DNA of 38,793 bases, taken from positions 1-38,793 of the IMG/VR virus record IMGVR_UViG_3300005527_000119; one strand, written 5' to 3'. The notes under the pieces are model-generated. The model did not search any database, was not told the DNA's origin, and saw nothing but the letters and a program-made list of their open reading frames with translations. The translations under genes and the position numbers were made by a program. The DNA comes from a virus. Of this stretch, positions 31,817 to 38,793 are shown piece after piece. Each line of letters starts with the position of its first letter. Positions within the stretch are counted from its first letter, which is position 1.

Positions 31817-32865
31817 GTTTTACTCTAAAAAATAAAAAAATTGGAATTTTTTCCGATATTCATATCGGATTAGGCCAAGATAGTTCATTAAATCATAAAA
31901 TTGTTTTAGATTTCGCAAAATGGGCGTCAGAAACCTTTTTAAATAAAGGAATATCAGATATTATAATACCCGGTGATATATTTCATAATAGAAATGAAAT
32001 TTCTGTTGAAACATTATCAATAGCAAAAGAATTTTTTGATTATTTTAATGATTTTAGAATTTTTATATCTACCGGAAATCACGATTGTTTTTTAAAAAAT
32101 AAAAGCGATATAAATTCTATATCAATATTGAATGGATGGCCTAATATTAATATTATAGATAAAAAAACAGAGATTTTAACCTATAAAGATAAAAAAATAT
32201 CACTAGTTCCTTGGGGAGTAGATGCAAATGATATACCTTTATCGGATATAATGTTTGGACATTTTGAAATAACAACTTTTAACATGAATTCATATAAAAT
32301 ATGCGATCATGGGATGAAATCGGAGTCATTATTATCAAAATCTCCACTGATTATATCTGGACACTTTCACACTAAGCAGTCTAGAAACTATAAAAACGGT
32401 AAAATTGTATATGTAGGTAGTCCATATCAACAAAATTTTGGAGATTGTAACGAAGATAGAGGGATTTACGCTCTAGATTTAGAAAATGAAGAGTTTGAAT
32501 TCATAGAAAACTTAATATCTCCAAAATATTATAAAATATCAGCATCAAAATACATTAAAGACGAAAATTACATTAAAGATGTTGATATAGTAAGCAATAA
32601 TAACATCATAAGTTTAGTAATAGATGATAAACTTTCACCAGAAGACATTTTATCCATCAAAGACAAAATAAATAAAACAAATCCACAGTCTATAAGGGTT
32701 GATTATGAAAATAACGATAAAGATTTTGATAAAAACGAAACGGATAATGAATACGACTCTTCAAACATACTAAAATCTATAGAAGATTTCATACAAACTC
32801 TAGATATAGACAATAAAAAAGAAGTTGAAGATTACTTAAAAGAATTATATAATAAATTAACATGA
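31813..32865 (+). CDS. 47: Recombination nuclease subunit gp47 (SbcD/Mre11-like)
   Basis: 350 residues (T4: 339). Calcineurin-like phosphoesterase motifs: SDIHIG (D15, H17), PGDIFHNR (53-60), TGNHD (87-91), FGHFE (149-152) and SGHFH (182-186). With gp46 it forms the Mre11/Rad50-type complex that resects ends for recombination-dependent replication. The C-terminal part is acidic. In T4-like phages gene 46 normally follows; here a glycosyltransferase starts on the ATGA of the stop codon, and 46 is not in the window. Confidence 0.92.
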   Translation: MSFTLKNKKIGIFSDIHIGLGQDSSLNHKIVLDFAKWASETFLNKGISDIIIPGDIFHNRNEISVETLSIAKEFFDYFNDFRIFISTGNHDCFLKNKSDINSISILNGWPNINIIDKKTEILTYKDKKISLVPWGVDANDIPLSDIMFGHFEITTFNMNSYKICDHGMKSESLLSKSPLIISGHFHTKQSRNYKNGKIVYVGSPYQQNFGDCNEDRGIYALDLENEEFEFIENLISPKYYKISASKYIKDENYIKDVDIVSNNNIISLVIDDKLSPEDILSIKDKINKTNPQSIRVDYENNDKDFDKNETDNEYDSSNILKSIEDFIQTLDIDNKKEVEDYLKELYNKLT

Positions 32866-33617
32866 ATAATAATGAAATTGGAATAGGAATATTAGATTTA
32901 TACGATCAAGACAGTCTTGATCGTTGTTTGGAATCTTTAAATGAGTATAAAGATTCAATATTTGTTGCATCTTTGACGAATAATAAGATAAAAACAGAAA
33001 ATTATATAAGATATTCATCGCAAACTCCATTAGCAACACTCAGAAATTATATAATATCTCAATTTAGAATTAAAAATTTGAAATATTATTTTATAATTCA
33101 TTCAAATAACATTATTAAAAATAAAAACTTCGCAAATGACACGATAAAACTCGGAGAAACATTCGGAAGTTGGGTTATTTTTGGAAATGAAAGCAAAAAG
33201 CTCTCATTAGAAGATGAAAGTGGACTAGAATTAAACATTTCTACTAAATTAAACTCTGAATTTTTATTTACGATAAGCGGAATTATTAAAAATAACGGAT
33301 ATTTTGATGAAAGATTCTTTAATGGTAAAGAATTAGACATTATAGACTATTTAATAAACTTAAAAACAAAAAAAGTATATCCACCAAACGGTTATCACCC
33401 AACTATACCTCAAAATTGGTTTGAAAAAACAAATTCACCCATAAATGCTATAGGATATAAAGATCTTCCAGCAGAAGATAAATCTCTACAGCTATCTTAT
33501 GGATATTTTTATCATAAAAACAAATATATACCAAACCAAAACGAGCCACAACCAGCATCTTCGGATGAATTATTAAGTGTTATGGAAGAAATTCAAAAAA
33601 ATTATGCAAAAAAGTAA
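32862..33617 (+). CDS. Glycosyltransferase-like protein with degenerate metal site
   Basis: 251 residues. The N-terminal fold (IGIGILDLYDQDSLDRCLES, LATLRNYIIS) follows the two next genes. Where they have L/I-E-D-D, this protein reads IIHSNN (about 78-83), so the metal-binding acidic motif is missing. A GYFDERFFNGKELDIIDYL segment, comparable to the acceptor-side E/D-rich block of GT2 enzymes, is kept. It may be a non-catalytic partner, or use a different site. It begins on the stop of gene 47 and its end overlaps the next gene by 14 bp. Confidence 0.65.
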   Translation: MNNNEIGIGILDLYDQDSLDRCLESLNEYKDSIFVASLTNNKIKTENYIRYSSQTPLATLRNYIISQFRIKNLKYYFIIHSNNIIKNKNFANDTIKLGETFGSWVIFGNESKKLSLEDESGLELNISTKLNSEFLFTISGIIKNNGYFDERFFNGKELDIIDYLINLKTKKVYPPNGYHPTIPQNWFEKTNSPINAIGYKDLPAEDKSLQLSYGYFYHKNKYIPNQNEPQPASSDELLSVMEEIQKNYAKK

Positions 33618-34395
33618 CGTAGGAGTAGCGATTATAACGTATAATCGACCTGATTTTTTCAAAAAATGTTTTAATTCTATCCCACAAGACAAAATTGATC
33701 ATTTTTTAGTTGTAAATGACGGAGATAAATTACCATTTCATCTCGAAGATACGCAAATAATTCAACACGAAACAAATAAAAACGTAGGAGAAAGTAAAAA
33801 TGACGCAATGCGGTATCTTTTGGACAATAATTGTGATTATATTTTTACTTTAGAAGACGATATTATAATAAAAGATGATAATATTTTTGAAAAATACATT
33901 AATGCATCAAAAGAAACAGGAATTCAGCATTTTAATTTTGGATATTCCCAAAGAGAAAACCTAGATCACAATTTAAAACCAGTTTGGCGTAAAATTATAG
34001 AATATAAGAACTCTAAAATAGTTTTAAACCAAAATATATTAGGTGCGTTTACATTTTATACTAGAAAAGCACTACAAACGGTCGGATTACACCATAAAGA
34101 CTTTAATAAAGGTCATGGAGATCACCTAGAATTGACATATAGAGCATACAAACACGGGTTAACTACGCCTTTCTGGTGGTTTGCTGATATATATGGTAGT
34201 TGGGATATGATTGAAAACCAAAGCGACTTTACTACAGACTCAAAAGTACGAAATCCAGAGACAATTCAAAAATATTTCAATGAAGCTAGACAAATTTTTA
34301 AAAAATTACACGGTTTAGACATATTTGAAGTACCAAATTTAACTGAAACCGAAGTAATAAACTGTTTAAAACAATTAAAAAATGAAATACATTAA
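33604..34395 (+). CDS. GT2-like glycosyltransferase
   Basis: 263 residues from the ATG at 33604 (14-bp overlap with the upstream gene); a start at 33577 is less likely. VGVAIITYNRPDFFKKCF is the GT-A nucleotide-binding start, VVNDGD follows, and FTLEDDIIIKD contains the D-x-D-like E-D-D (84-86). The acceptor side shows KGHGDHLELTYRAYKHG and PFWWFAD. It is clearly paralogous to 34382-35191. The sugar donor and target are unknown. Confidence 0.82.
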   Translation: MQKSNVGVAIITYNRPDFFKKCFNSIPQDKIDHFLVVNDGDKLPFHLEDTQIIQHETNKNVGESKNDAMRYLLDNNCDYIFTLEDDIIIKDDNIFEKYINASKETGIQHFNFGYSQRENLDHNLKPVWRKIIEYKNSKIVLNQNILGAFTFYTRKALQTVGLHHKDFNKGHGDHLELTYRAYKHGLTTPFWWFADIYGSWDMIENQSDFTTDSKVRNPETIQKYFNEARQIFKKLHGLDIFEVPNLTETEVINCLKQLKNEIH

Positions 34396-35191
34396 AAATA
34401 AAATTGGAGTTGGAATAACAACATATAATTCTGAAGAATATTTCAAAACTTTATATAAAAGTATCGACAATACCAAAGTAAACGAATTAGTTGTTGTAAA
34501 TGGGGGAGAAAAATACAATAATAATTATGATTGTGATTGGATTCAACATAATAAAAATTTTTATCCAGCACAATCTAGAAATGATTGCATAACATATCTA
34601 TTAAATAGAGATTGCGAACACATTTTCTTAATTGAAGATGATATGATTATTAAAAATTCAGATATTTTTAAAAAATATATTGAAGCATCAACTATATCCG
34701 GATTAAAATATTTTTCTTTTGTTAGTACAGGTCAAGGTTCAGGTTCAGCTTATAATAGAACACCAAAAACTGTTGTTGAATATAATAATAATATAAATTT
34801 ATCTCTTTATCAAAATATGTGCAATGAATTTACATATCATCATTGTACAGTTTTTAATGAACTTGGTCTTTATGATCCATCTCCAGAGCTTAGAAACGCC
34901 TTTGATATTGATATGGCTTATAGAGAAGCTAAAATAGGAAAATGGACAACTCCATTTTGGTGGTTTCCAGACATATCCAATTCAGATGATTATATAGAAA
35001 ATAATCCAAACGCACAAAGTAGGTTACAATCTGATAGACCGGATGGATCTAGACAACAATTATTGTATAAAACATTTGAATTTTTTAGAAAAAAACATAA
35101 CATAGAAATACAAAATATACCAACAGCAGATAAAAATGAAGTTATTGATAAGTTAAGAAGAATAAAAAATGAAAATAGCAATAGGGATTAA
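34382..35191 (+). CDS. GT2-like glycosyltransferase, tandem paralogue
   Basis: 269 residues. IGVGITTYNSEEYFKTLY, VVVNGG, FLIEDDMIIKNSDIFKKY (E-D-D at 85-87) and TPFWWFPDIS align with the preceding protein, indicating an ancient tandem duplication. An extra RLQSDRPDGSRQQL loop lies before the C-terminal helix. It overlaps its neighbours by 14 and 23 bp, typical of a coupled operon. Specificity unknown. Confidence 0.82.
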   Translation: MKYIKNKIGVGITTYNSEEYFKTLYKSIDNTKVNELVVVNGGEKYNNNYDCDWIQHNKNFYPAQSRNDCITYLLNRDCEHIFLIEDDMIIKNSDIFKKYIEASTISGLKYFSFVSTGQGSGSAYNRTPKTVVEYNNNINLSLYQNMCNEFTYHHCTVFNELGLYDPSPELRNAFDIDMAYREAKIGKWTTPFWWFPDISNSDDYIENNPNAQSRLQSDRPDGSRQQLLYKTFEFFRKKHNIEIQNIPTADKNEVIDKLRRIKNENSNRD

Positions 35192-35954
35192 TATTTTTAA
35201 ATCTTATGATCGACAAACAAGATGTATAGACGTTTTAAAAAAATTAAAACGTCTATATTCAAATATAGAATTGTATAATATATCTTTTGACACTGAAAAG
35301 AATTTAGATAGTGATTTTATTCATCTTCCTTTATTAAAAAAAAGAGCAAAAGATATAATCAACGGATCAATATCTGAAAAACCAATAGCAAAAGAGTTTT
35401 TTGATGTGCTATCTAATCAAGAATGTGATTATTTTTTATTTTTAAATAGTGATATTTTAATTTCCGAAAAACTTTTAAAAGAAATTTTATCAAAAAAATT
35501 TGAAACTATGGTATTTTCTCGACATGATATATACCCACTAACAAGTTTAACAGATAAAATCATTCCTTTTCGGATAGAAATTGCTGGATTTGATTGTTGG
35601 TGTGTAAAAAAAGAATGGTGGGTTAAAAATAATAATATTTTTGAAGATTTTATATACGCAGAACCACTTTGGGATGTTGATTTTTCTTTAAAAATGTTTA
35701 ATTATAGTGATTGTATATTACAAAATAAAGAATTCTTTATAGCTCATGAAAAACATGATTTAAATTGGAATGAAAATTCTTTAGAAGCCAAATATAATTC
35801 TTTATTGTGGGAAAAAACACCATACCACGAAAAGTGGCATGAATTTATATATTCAAATTTAATACATAGAAAACCATATGGTCAGTTTTTGACTCCATTG
35901 GAAAATGAAAATGAGTTACAAAATAAATTTTTAAAAATTTCAAATGAAAATTGA
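35169..35954 (+). CDS. GT-A-like glycosyltransferase (divergent)
   Basis: 261 residues. A basic Rossmann-like start (KIAIGINIFKSYDR) is followed by CDYFLFLNSDILISE (N-S-D at 93-95) as the D-x-D-type metal motif. A FDCWCVKKEWW and AEPLWDVDFSLKMF segment forms the acceptor side, and HEKHDLNW is a late histidine motif. The architecture suggests a galactosyl- or glucosyltransferase-like enzyme, but the family is not named with confidence. Confidence 0.7.
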   Translation: MKIAIGINIFKSYDRQTRCIDVLKKLKRLYSNIELYNISFDTEKNLDSDFIHLPLLKKRAKDIINGSISEKPIAKEFFDVLSNQECDYFLFLNSDILISEKLLKEILSKKFETMVFSRHDIYPLTSLTDKIIPFRIEIAGFDCWCVKKEWWVKNNNIFEDFIYAEPLWDVDFSLKMFNYSDCILQNKEFFIAHEKHDLNWNENSLEAKYNSLLWEKTPYHEKWHEFIYSNLIHRKPYGQFLTPLENENELQNKFLKISNEN

Positions 35955-36684
35955 TTTAAAGCACACTACGATAGTATCTTTAAACACTAGAGATCCGGAA
36001 AACAGTATAAAAGCAATAGAAAGAAGTTCAAAATATATAAATTTTGGAAAATATATTCTTTTATCTGATAGAAAAATTGAACATCCTTTTATAGAAACAA
36101 AAATTATAAAAACATTTAATGATGTAAATGAATATAGTTTTTTTTGCATCAAAAAATTAGTTGATTACATAGAAACAGATTATTGTCTAGTCGTTCAAAC
36201 CGATGGTTATGTCACTAATCCTTTCATGTGGACTGATGAGTTTTTAAAATATGATTATGTCGGATCTCCTTGGGATAAAAGAGTATCTCAATTAGTATTA
36301 CATTTCACTAGAGTTGATATTAATTCTTTAAAATCTATACCAAATATTGTAGGAAATGGGGGTTTTTCTCTTAGAAGTAAAAAGTTTTTACAAGAATCTT
36401 CAAATCTTAATTACGATTATCCTCTTAATGAAGATATGTTTTTATGTGGAGTATCTAGAAGACAATTAGTAGATAAAGGTATTAAATTCGCACCCATGAA
36501 AATAGCAAATAGATTCGGTATTGAGCTTCCACCACATCACGACGAAAAAGTTATAAATTTATGTTCATATTTTGGATTTCACGGAAGAGAGGAATTTAAA
36601 AAACCACTTTTGGATTTATTAGATAATTACGATGATGATATTGAATTTATTAATAATTTAAAAAAATTTAAACTTTTATCTTAA
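35944..36684 (+). CDS. DUF5672-like putative glycosyltransferase
   Basis: 246 residues. VVQTDGYVTNP (84-94) followed by YVGSPWDKR, VGNGGFSLRSKKFL (136-149) and PLNEDMFLCG (160-169), ending with a GFHGREEF motif, is the signature order of the DUF5672 family of O-antigen-cluster transferases. The QTDG would be the donor-site motif and NED the acceptor acid. Overlaps the upstream gene by 11 bp. Confidence 0.8.
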   Translation: MKIDLKHTTIVSLNTRDPENSIKAIERSSKYINFGKYILLSDRKIEHPFIETKIIKTFNDVNEYSFFCIKKLVDYIETDYCLVVQTDGYVTNPFMWTDEFLKYDYVGSPWDKRVSQLVLHFTRVDINSLKSIPNIVGNGGFSLRSKKFLQESSNLNYDYPLNEDMFLCGVSRRQLVDKGIKFAPMKIANRFGIELPPHHDEKVINLCSYFGFHGREEFKKPLLDLLDNYDDDIEFINNLKKFKLLS

Positions 36685-36686
36685 AA

Positions 36687-37373
36687 ATGAACAAAGATTT
36701 TTTAATTTTAACCTCTAACTTTGGTCAAAAAGATTTATTAAAAGATCCTTCCGAAGTATATGATAATTGCGATTATATAGCTTTTACAGACAACCAAACC
36801 GATTTAAAAGTATGGAAACAACAACAAGGGTTTCACTTTTCCAATATAGATAATTATTCAGATCGAAGAGATGCTAAAATCTACAAGATATTAAGTACTA
36901 CCTTTTTCCCAAATTATAAATACATTGTTTGGATGGATGCTAACAAAGAATTAATAGTAAATCCAAAATTAATAATTGATGAATACGGAGATGCGGATAT
37001 ATTAGGTTTCTTCCATCCAGAGAGAAATTGCATTTATCAAGAAATGGAAATAGTTAAACTTCTAAATTTAGATGATAATCAACTGATTAATAACCAAAAA
37101 CAATTTTACATTCAAGATAATTTTCCAAATAATATAGGATTATTAGAAATGTCTTTTTTTATTAGAAAAAATACAGATAAAATAAAACATTTAGAATTTT
37201 GTTGGTGGGAACAAATTTGCAAATTTAGTTCAAGAGATCAATGTAGCTTTATGTATTGTATTTGGAAATTAAGAAATAAAAATGTAATATACTCTTTTAA
37301 AAGATTGAAAGGGTTTGCAAATAATCACGGAGGAGGTAATTTATATTCAAAAGAAATTCCTCATTTAAAATAA
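36687..37373 (+). CDS. DUF616/TOD1-like putative glycosyltransferase
   Basis: 228 residues. CDYIAFTDN (28-36), RRDAKIYKIL (60-69), FFPNYKYIVWMDANKEL (73-89) and FHPERNCIYQE (109-119) are the conserved blocks of the DUF616 (TOD1/MUCI70) group, with WMDAN as the D-x-D-like motif. The group occurs in capsule and O-antigen loci. It lies 2 nt after one neighbour and 1 nt before the other. Confidence 0.78.
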   Translation: MNKDFLILTSNFGQKDLLKDPSEVYDNCDYIAFTDNQTDLKVWKQQQGFHFSNIDNYSDRRDAKIYKILSTTFFPNYKYIVWMDANKELIVNPKLIIDEYGDADILGFFHPERNCIYQEMEIVKLLNLDDNQLINNQKQFYIQDNFPNNIGLLEMSFFIRKNTDKIKHLEFCWWEQICKFSSRDQCSFMYCIWKLRNKNVIYSFKRLKGFANNHGGGNLYSKEIPHLK

Positions 37374-37374
37374 T

Positions 37375-38706
37375 ATGTGTAGTATTTTATTTTCAACCAA
37401 ACATAACAATGAAGATTTAGACGATTTAAATTATTATTTAAAATTTAGAGGTCCGGATTTTACTAATGTTAAAACTATTAATAATAATATTTTTATACAT
37501 AATTTACTTTCTATCACTGGAGAATTTAAATCACAACCATATCAAGATGATGATATTCATTTGATTTATAACGGAGAGATATACAATTATGATGAATTTG
37601 GAAACTATTCTTCTGATGGCGAATGTTTAATTCCTTTATATAAAGAGTATGGTGATAATTTTATTAAAAAATTAGACGGGGAGTTTGCAATATGCTTAGT
37701 TGATTATAAAAAGAATTTGGTGGTTTTGAGTTCAGACATTTTTAAAACAAAACCATTATTTTATTCTTTAGATGATGATGGTTTTGGTTGTTCTTCATAT
37801 AAAACACCGTTAGAAAAATTAAATTATAAAAATATTAAAAAAGCAAAACCAAATACTACATATACTATATGTTTAAAAACGTTTAAAATTTTAAAAGAAC
37901 AAAGTATATATAATTTTGATTTAAAACAACATAAACAATCATATGATGATTGGTGTCTTGCTTTTTCAAACTCTATTATAAAAAGAACTAAAAATACAGA
38001 TAAAAAAATTTTTATAGGTCTTAGTAGTGGTTATGATAGTGGTTTAATATTTTCAGAATTATTAAAAAATAATAATACATTTTATTCTTTTAGTTTATTA
38101 GGGTCTGAAAATGAAGATATTGTGTTGCGAAGATTGGAACTTAAAAATGAAAACTCTACGTGTTATAAATTATATAAAGAAGATTCGATGTATAATTTTT
38201 CGCATATGACTATAAAAAATAGGACTGAACCTTTTTATTATACCATTCATTCTTCTTCTAGTGATTATAATGAATACAATACTTTGCTTATAGATGATGG
38301 AGGGTCTAATAACTTCGCCTCTATATGTAGAGCAGCAAAAAAATATGAATGTAAAATATGTCTATCTGGTTCCGGAGCAGATGAAATAATTTCTGATTAT
38401 GGATTTAATGGTAAAAAATTATACCAACATAGTAATTTCGGTGGAAAATTTCCAGAAGATTTAAGTTCAATATTCCCATGGGCGAGTTTTTATGGTTCTA
38501 CTTTAGAGTCATATTTAGCAAAAGAAGAATATGTTGGAGGAGCTTTTGGTATAGAAATGAGATATCCTTTTTTAGATAAAAATGTGGTTCAAGAGTTTTT
38601 ATGGTTGCATCAAGATTTAAAAAATAAAGAATATAAAGCACCTATAGATTATTATTTTAATAAAAATAATTTTCCGTATGCAAAACTAGAAAAGAGAGGA
38701 TTTTAA
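37375..38706 (+). CDS. Glutamine-dependent asparagine-synthetase-like amidotransferase
   Basis: 443 residues; E. coli AsnB is 554. It has both domains: an N-terminal class II glutamine amidotransferase with nucleophile Cys2, RGPD (25-28), NGEIYN (66-71) and DGEFA (101-105), and a synthetase domain with PP-loop SSGYDSG (217-223, usually SGGxDS) and SGSGADE (331-337). AsnB uses glutamine and ATP to amidate aspartate. Family members in sugar clusters, such as WbpS-type proteins, are thought to amidate uronic acids. Beside six glycosyltransferase-like genes, a sugar-amidation role is plausible, but asparagine supply cannot be excluded. The shorter length and altered PP-loop should be noted. Confidence 0.82.
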   Translation: MCSILFSTKHNNEDLDDLNYYLKFRGPDFTNVKTINNNIFIHNLLSITGEFKSQPYQDDDIHLIYNGEIYNYDEFGNYSSDGECLIPLYKEYGDNFIKKLDGEFAICLVDYKKNLVVLSSDIFKTKPLFYSLDDDGFGCSSYKTPLEKLNYKNIKKAKPNTTYTICLKTFKILKEQSIYNFDLKQHKQSYDDWCLAFSNSIIKRTKNTDKKIFIGLSSGYDSGLIFSELLKNNNTFYSFSLLGSENEDIVLRRLELKNENSTCYKLYKEDSMYNFSHMTIKNRTEPFYYTIHSSSSDYNEYNTLLIDDGGSNNFASICRAAKKYECKICLSGSGADEIISDYGFNGKKLYQHSNFGGKFPEDLSSIFPWASFYGSTLESYLAKEEYVGGAFGIEMRYPFLDKNVVQEFLWLHQDLKNKEYKAPIDYYFNKNNFPYAKLEKRGF

Positions 38707-38793
38707 TGAAAAAAGTTGTATTAGATTGTGGTTCTCATTTAGGCGAATCTGTTAAAAAATTTAGAAATATATTAAATGATATAACATATGAAT
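38706..38793 (+). CDS. N-terminus of a possible FkbM-like methyltransferase, cut by the window edge
   Basis: The ATG shares its A with the TAA of the upstream gene (TAATG). The 29 complete codons read MKKVVLDCGSHLGESVKKFR and then NILNDITYE. VLDCGSHLGES resembles the S-adenosylmethionine-binding motif I (DxGxHxG) of FkbM-type sugar methyltransferases, common in phage and O-antigen clusters. Too short for certainty. Confidence 0.5.
   Translation, partial: MKKVVLDCGSHLGESVKKFRNILNDITYE

Noticed and set aside
1-38793. tRNA genes
   Set aside because: Intergenic gaps are almost all under 120 bp and none shows a cloverleaf with a T-loop GTTCRA motif.

Overview
The window is a 38.8-kb piece of an AT-rich genome of a T4-like tailed phage (contractile-tail myovirus). 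The diagnosis rests on recognisable T4 core proteins: head-completion nuclease gp4, neck protein gp13, portal gp20, tail-sheath stabiliser gp15, clamp-loader subunit gp62 (shorter, cyanophage-like form), primase gp61, UvsY, helicase UvsW, late sigma factor gp55 and recombination nuclease subunit gp47. Coding density is very high. I see no tRNA, rRNA, CRISPR array or insertion sequence. The host is probably a Gram-negative bacterium, tentatively of the Bacteroidota: start codons mostly lack Shine-Dalgarno sequences, one secreted protein has a signal peptide ending in a YSQ-type cleavage site, and a lipoprotein has an LISC lipobox. This host call is inference.

Layout. (1) Bases 1-22433, minus strand: virion genes. 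A roughly 14-kb fibre/adhesin island (2361-16675) lies between the neck gene 13 and the portal gene 20. It holds a 1166-residue protein built of autotransporter-passenger repeats, a 1407-residue G8/beta-helix protein with three ~260-residue modules, and several fibres with mix-and-match N- and C-terminal modules. After gene 20 come gene 15, small unknown genes, a GroES-like co-chaperonin, gp62 and a glycosyltransferase. (2) 22463-29366: short blocks on alternating strands. They hold primase, a P-loop kinase, a probable lysis region (lipoprotein, signal-peptide/membrane protein, holin-like protein, GH24-like endolysin), a GIY-YIG-type nuclease and unknown genes. (3) 29390-38793, plus strand: uvsY-uvsW-55-47 in tight overlap. 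Six consecutive glycosyltransferase-like genes, a glutamine-dependent asparagine-synthetase-like amidotransferase and the start of a possible FkbM-like methyltransferase follow without a break.

How it fits together. gp55 is a late sigma factor, and T4-late-type boxes (TATAAATA and close variants such as GATAAATA and GGTAAATA) occur 5-14 nt upstream of many start codons on both strands. At the 5-nt spacing, T4 geometry would start the transcript at the ATG, so many late mRNAs may be leaderless. The recombination genes (UvsY, UvsW, gp47) keep the conserved T4-like order, but the sugar cassette occupies the position after 47 where 46 would be expected. The glycosyltransferase/amidotransferase cassette is the best candidate for an undescribed system. 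It could modify the virion, phage DNA or the infected cell's surface glycan; the sequence does not say which.
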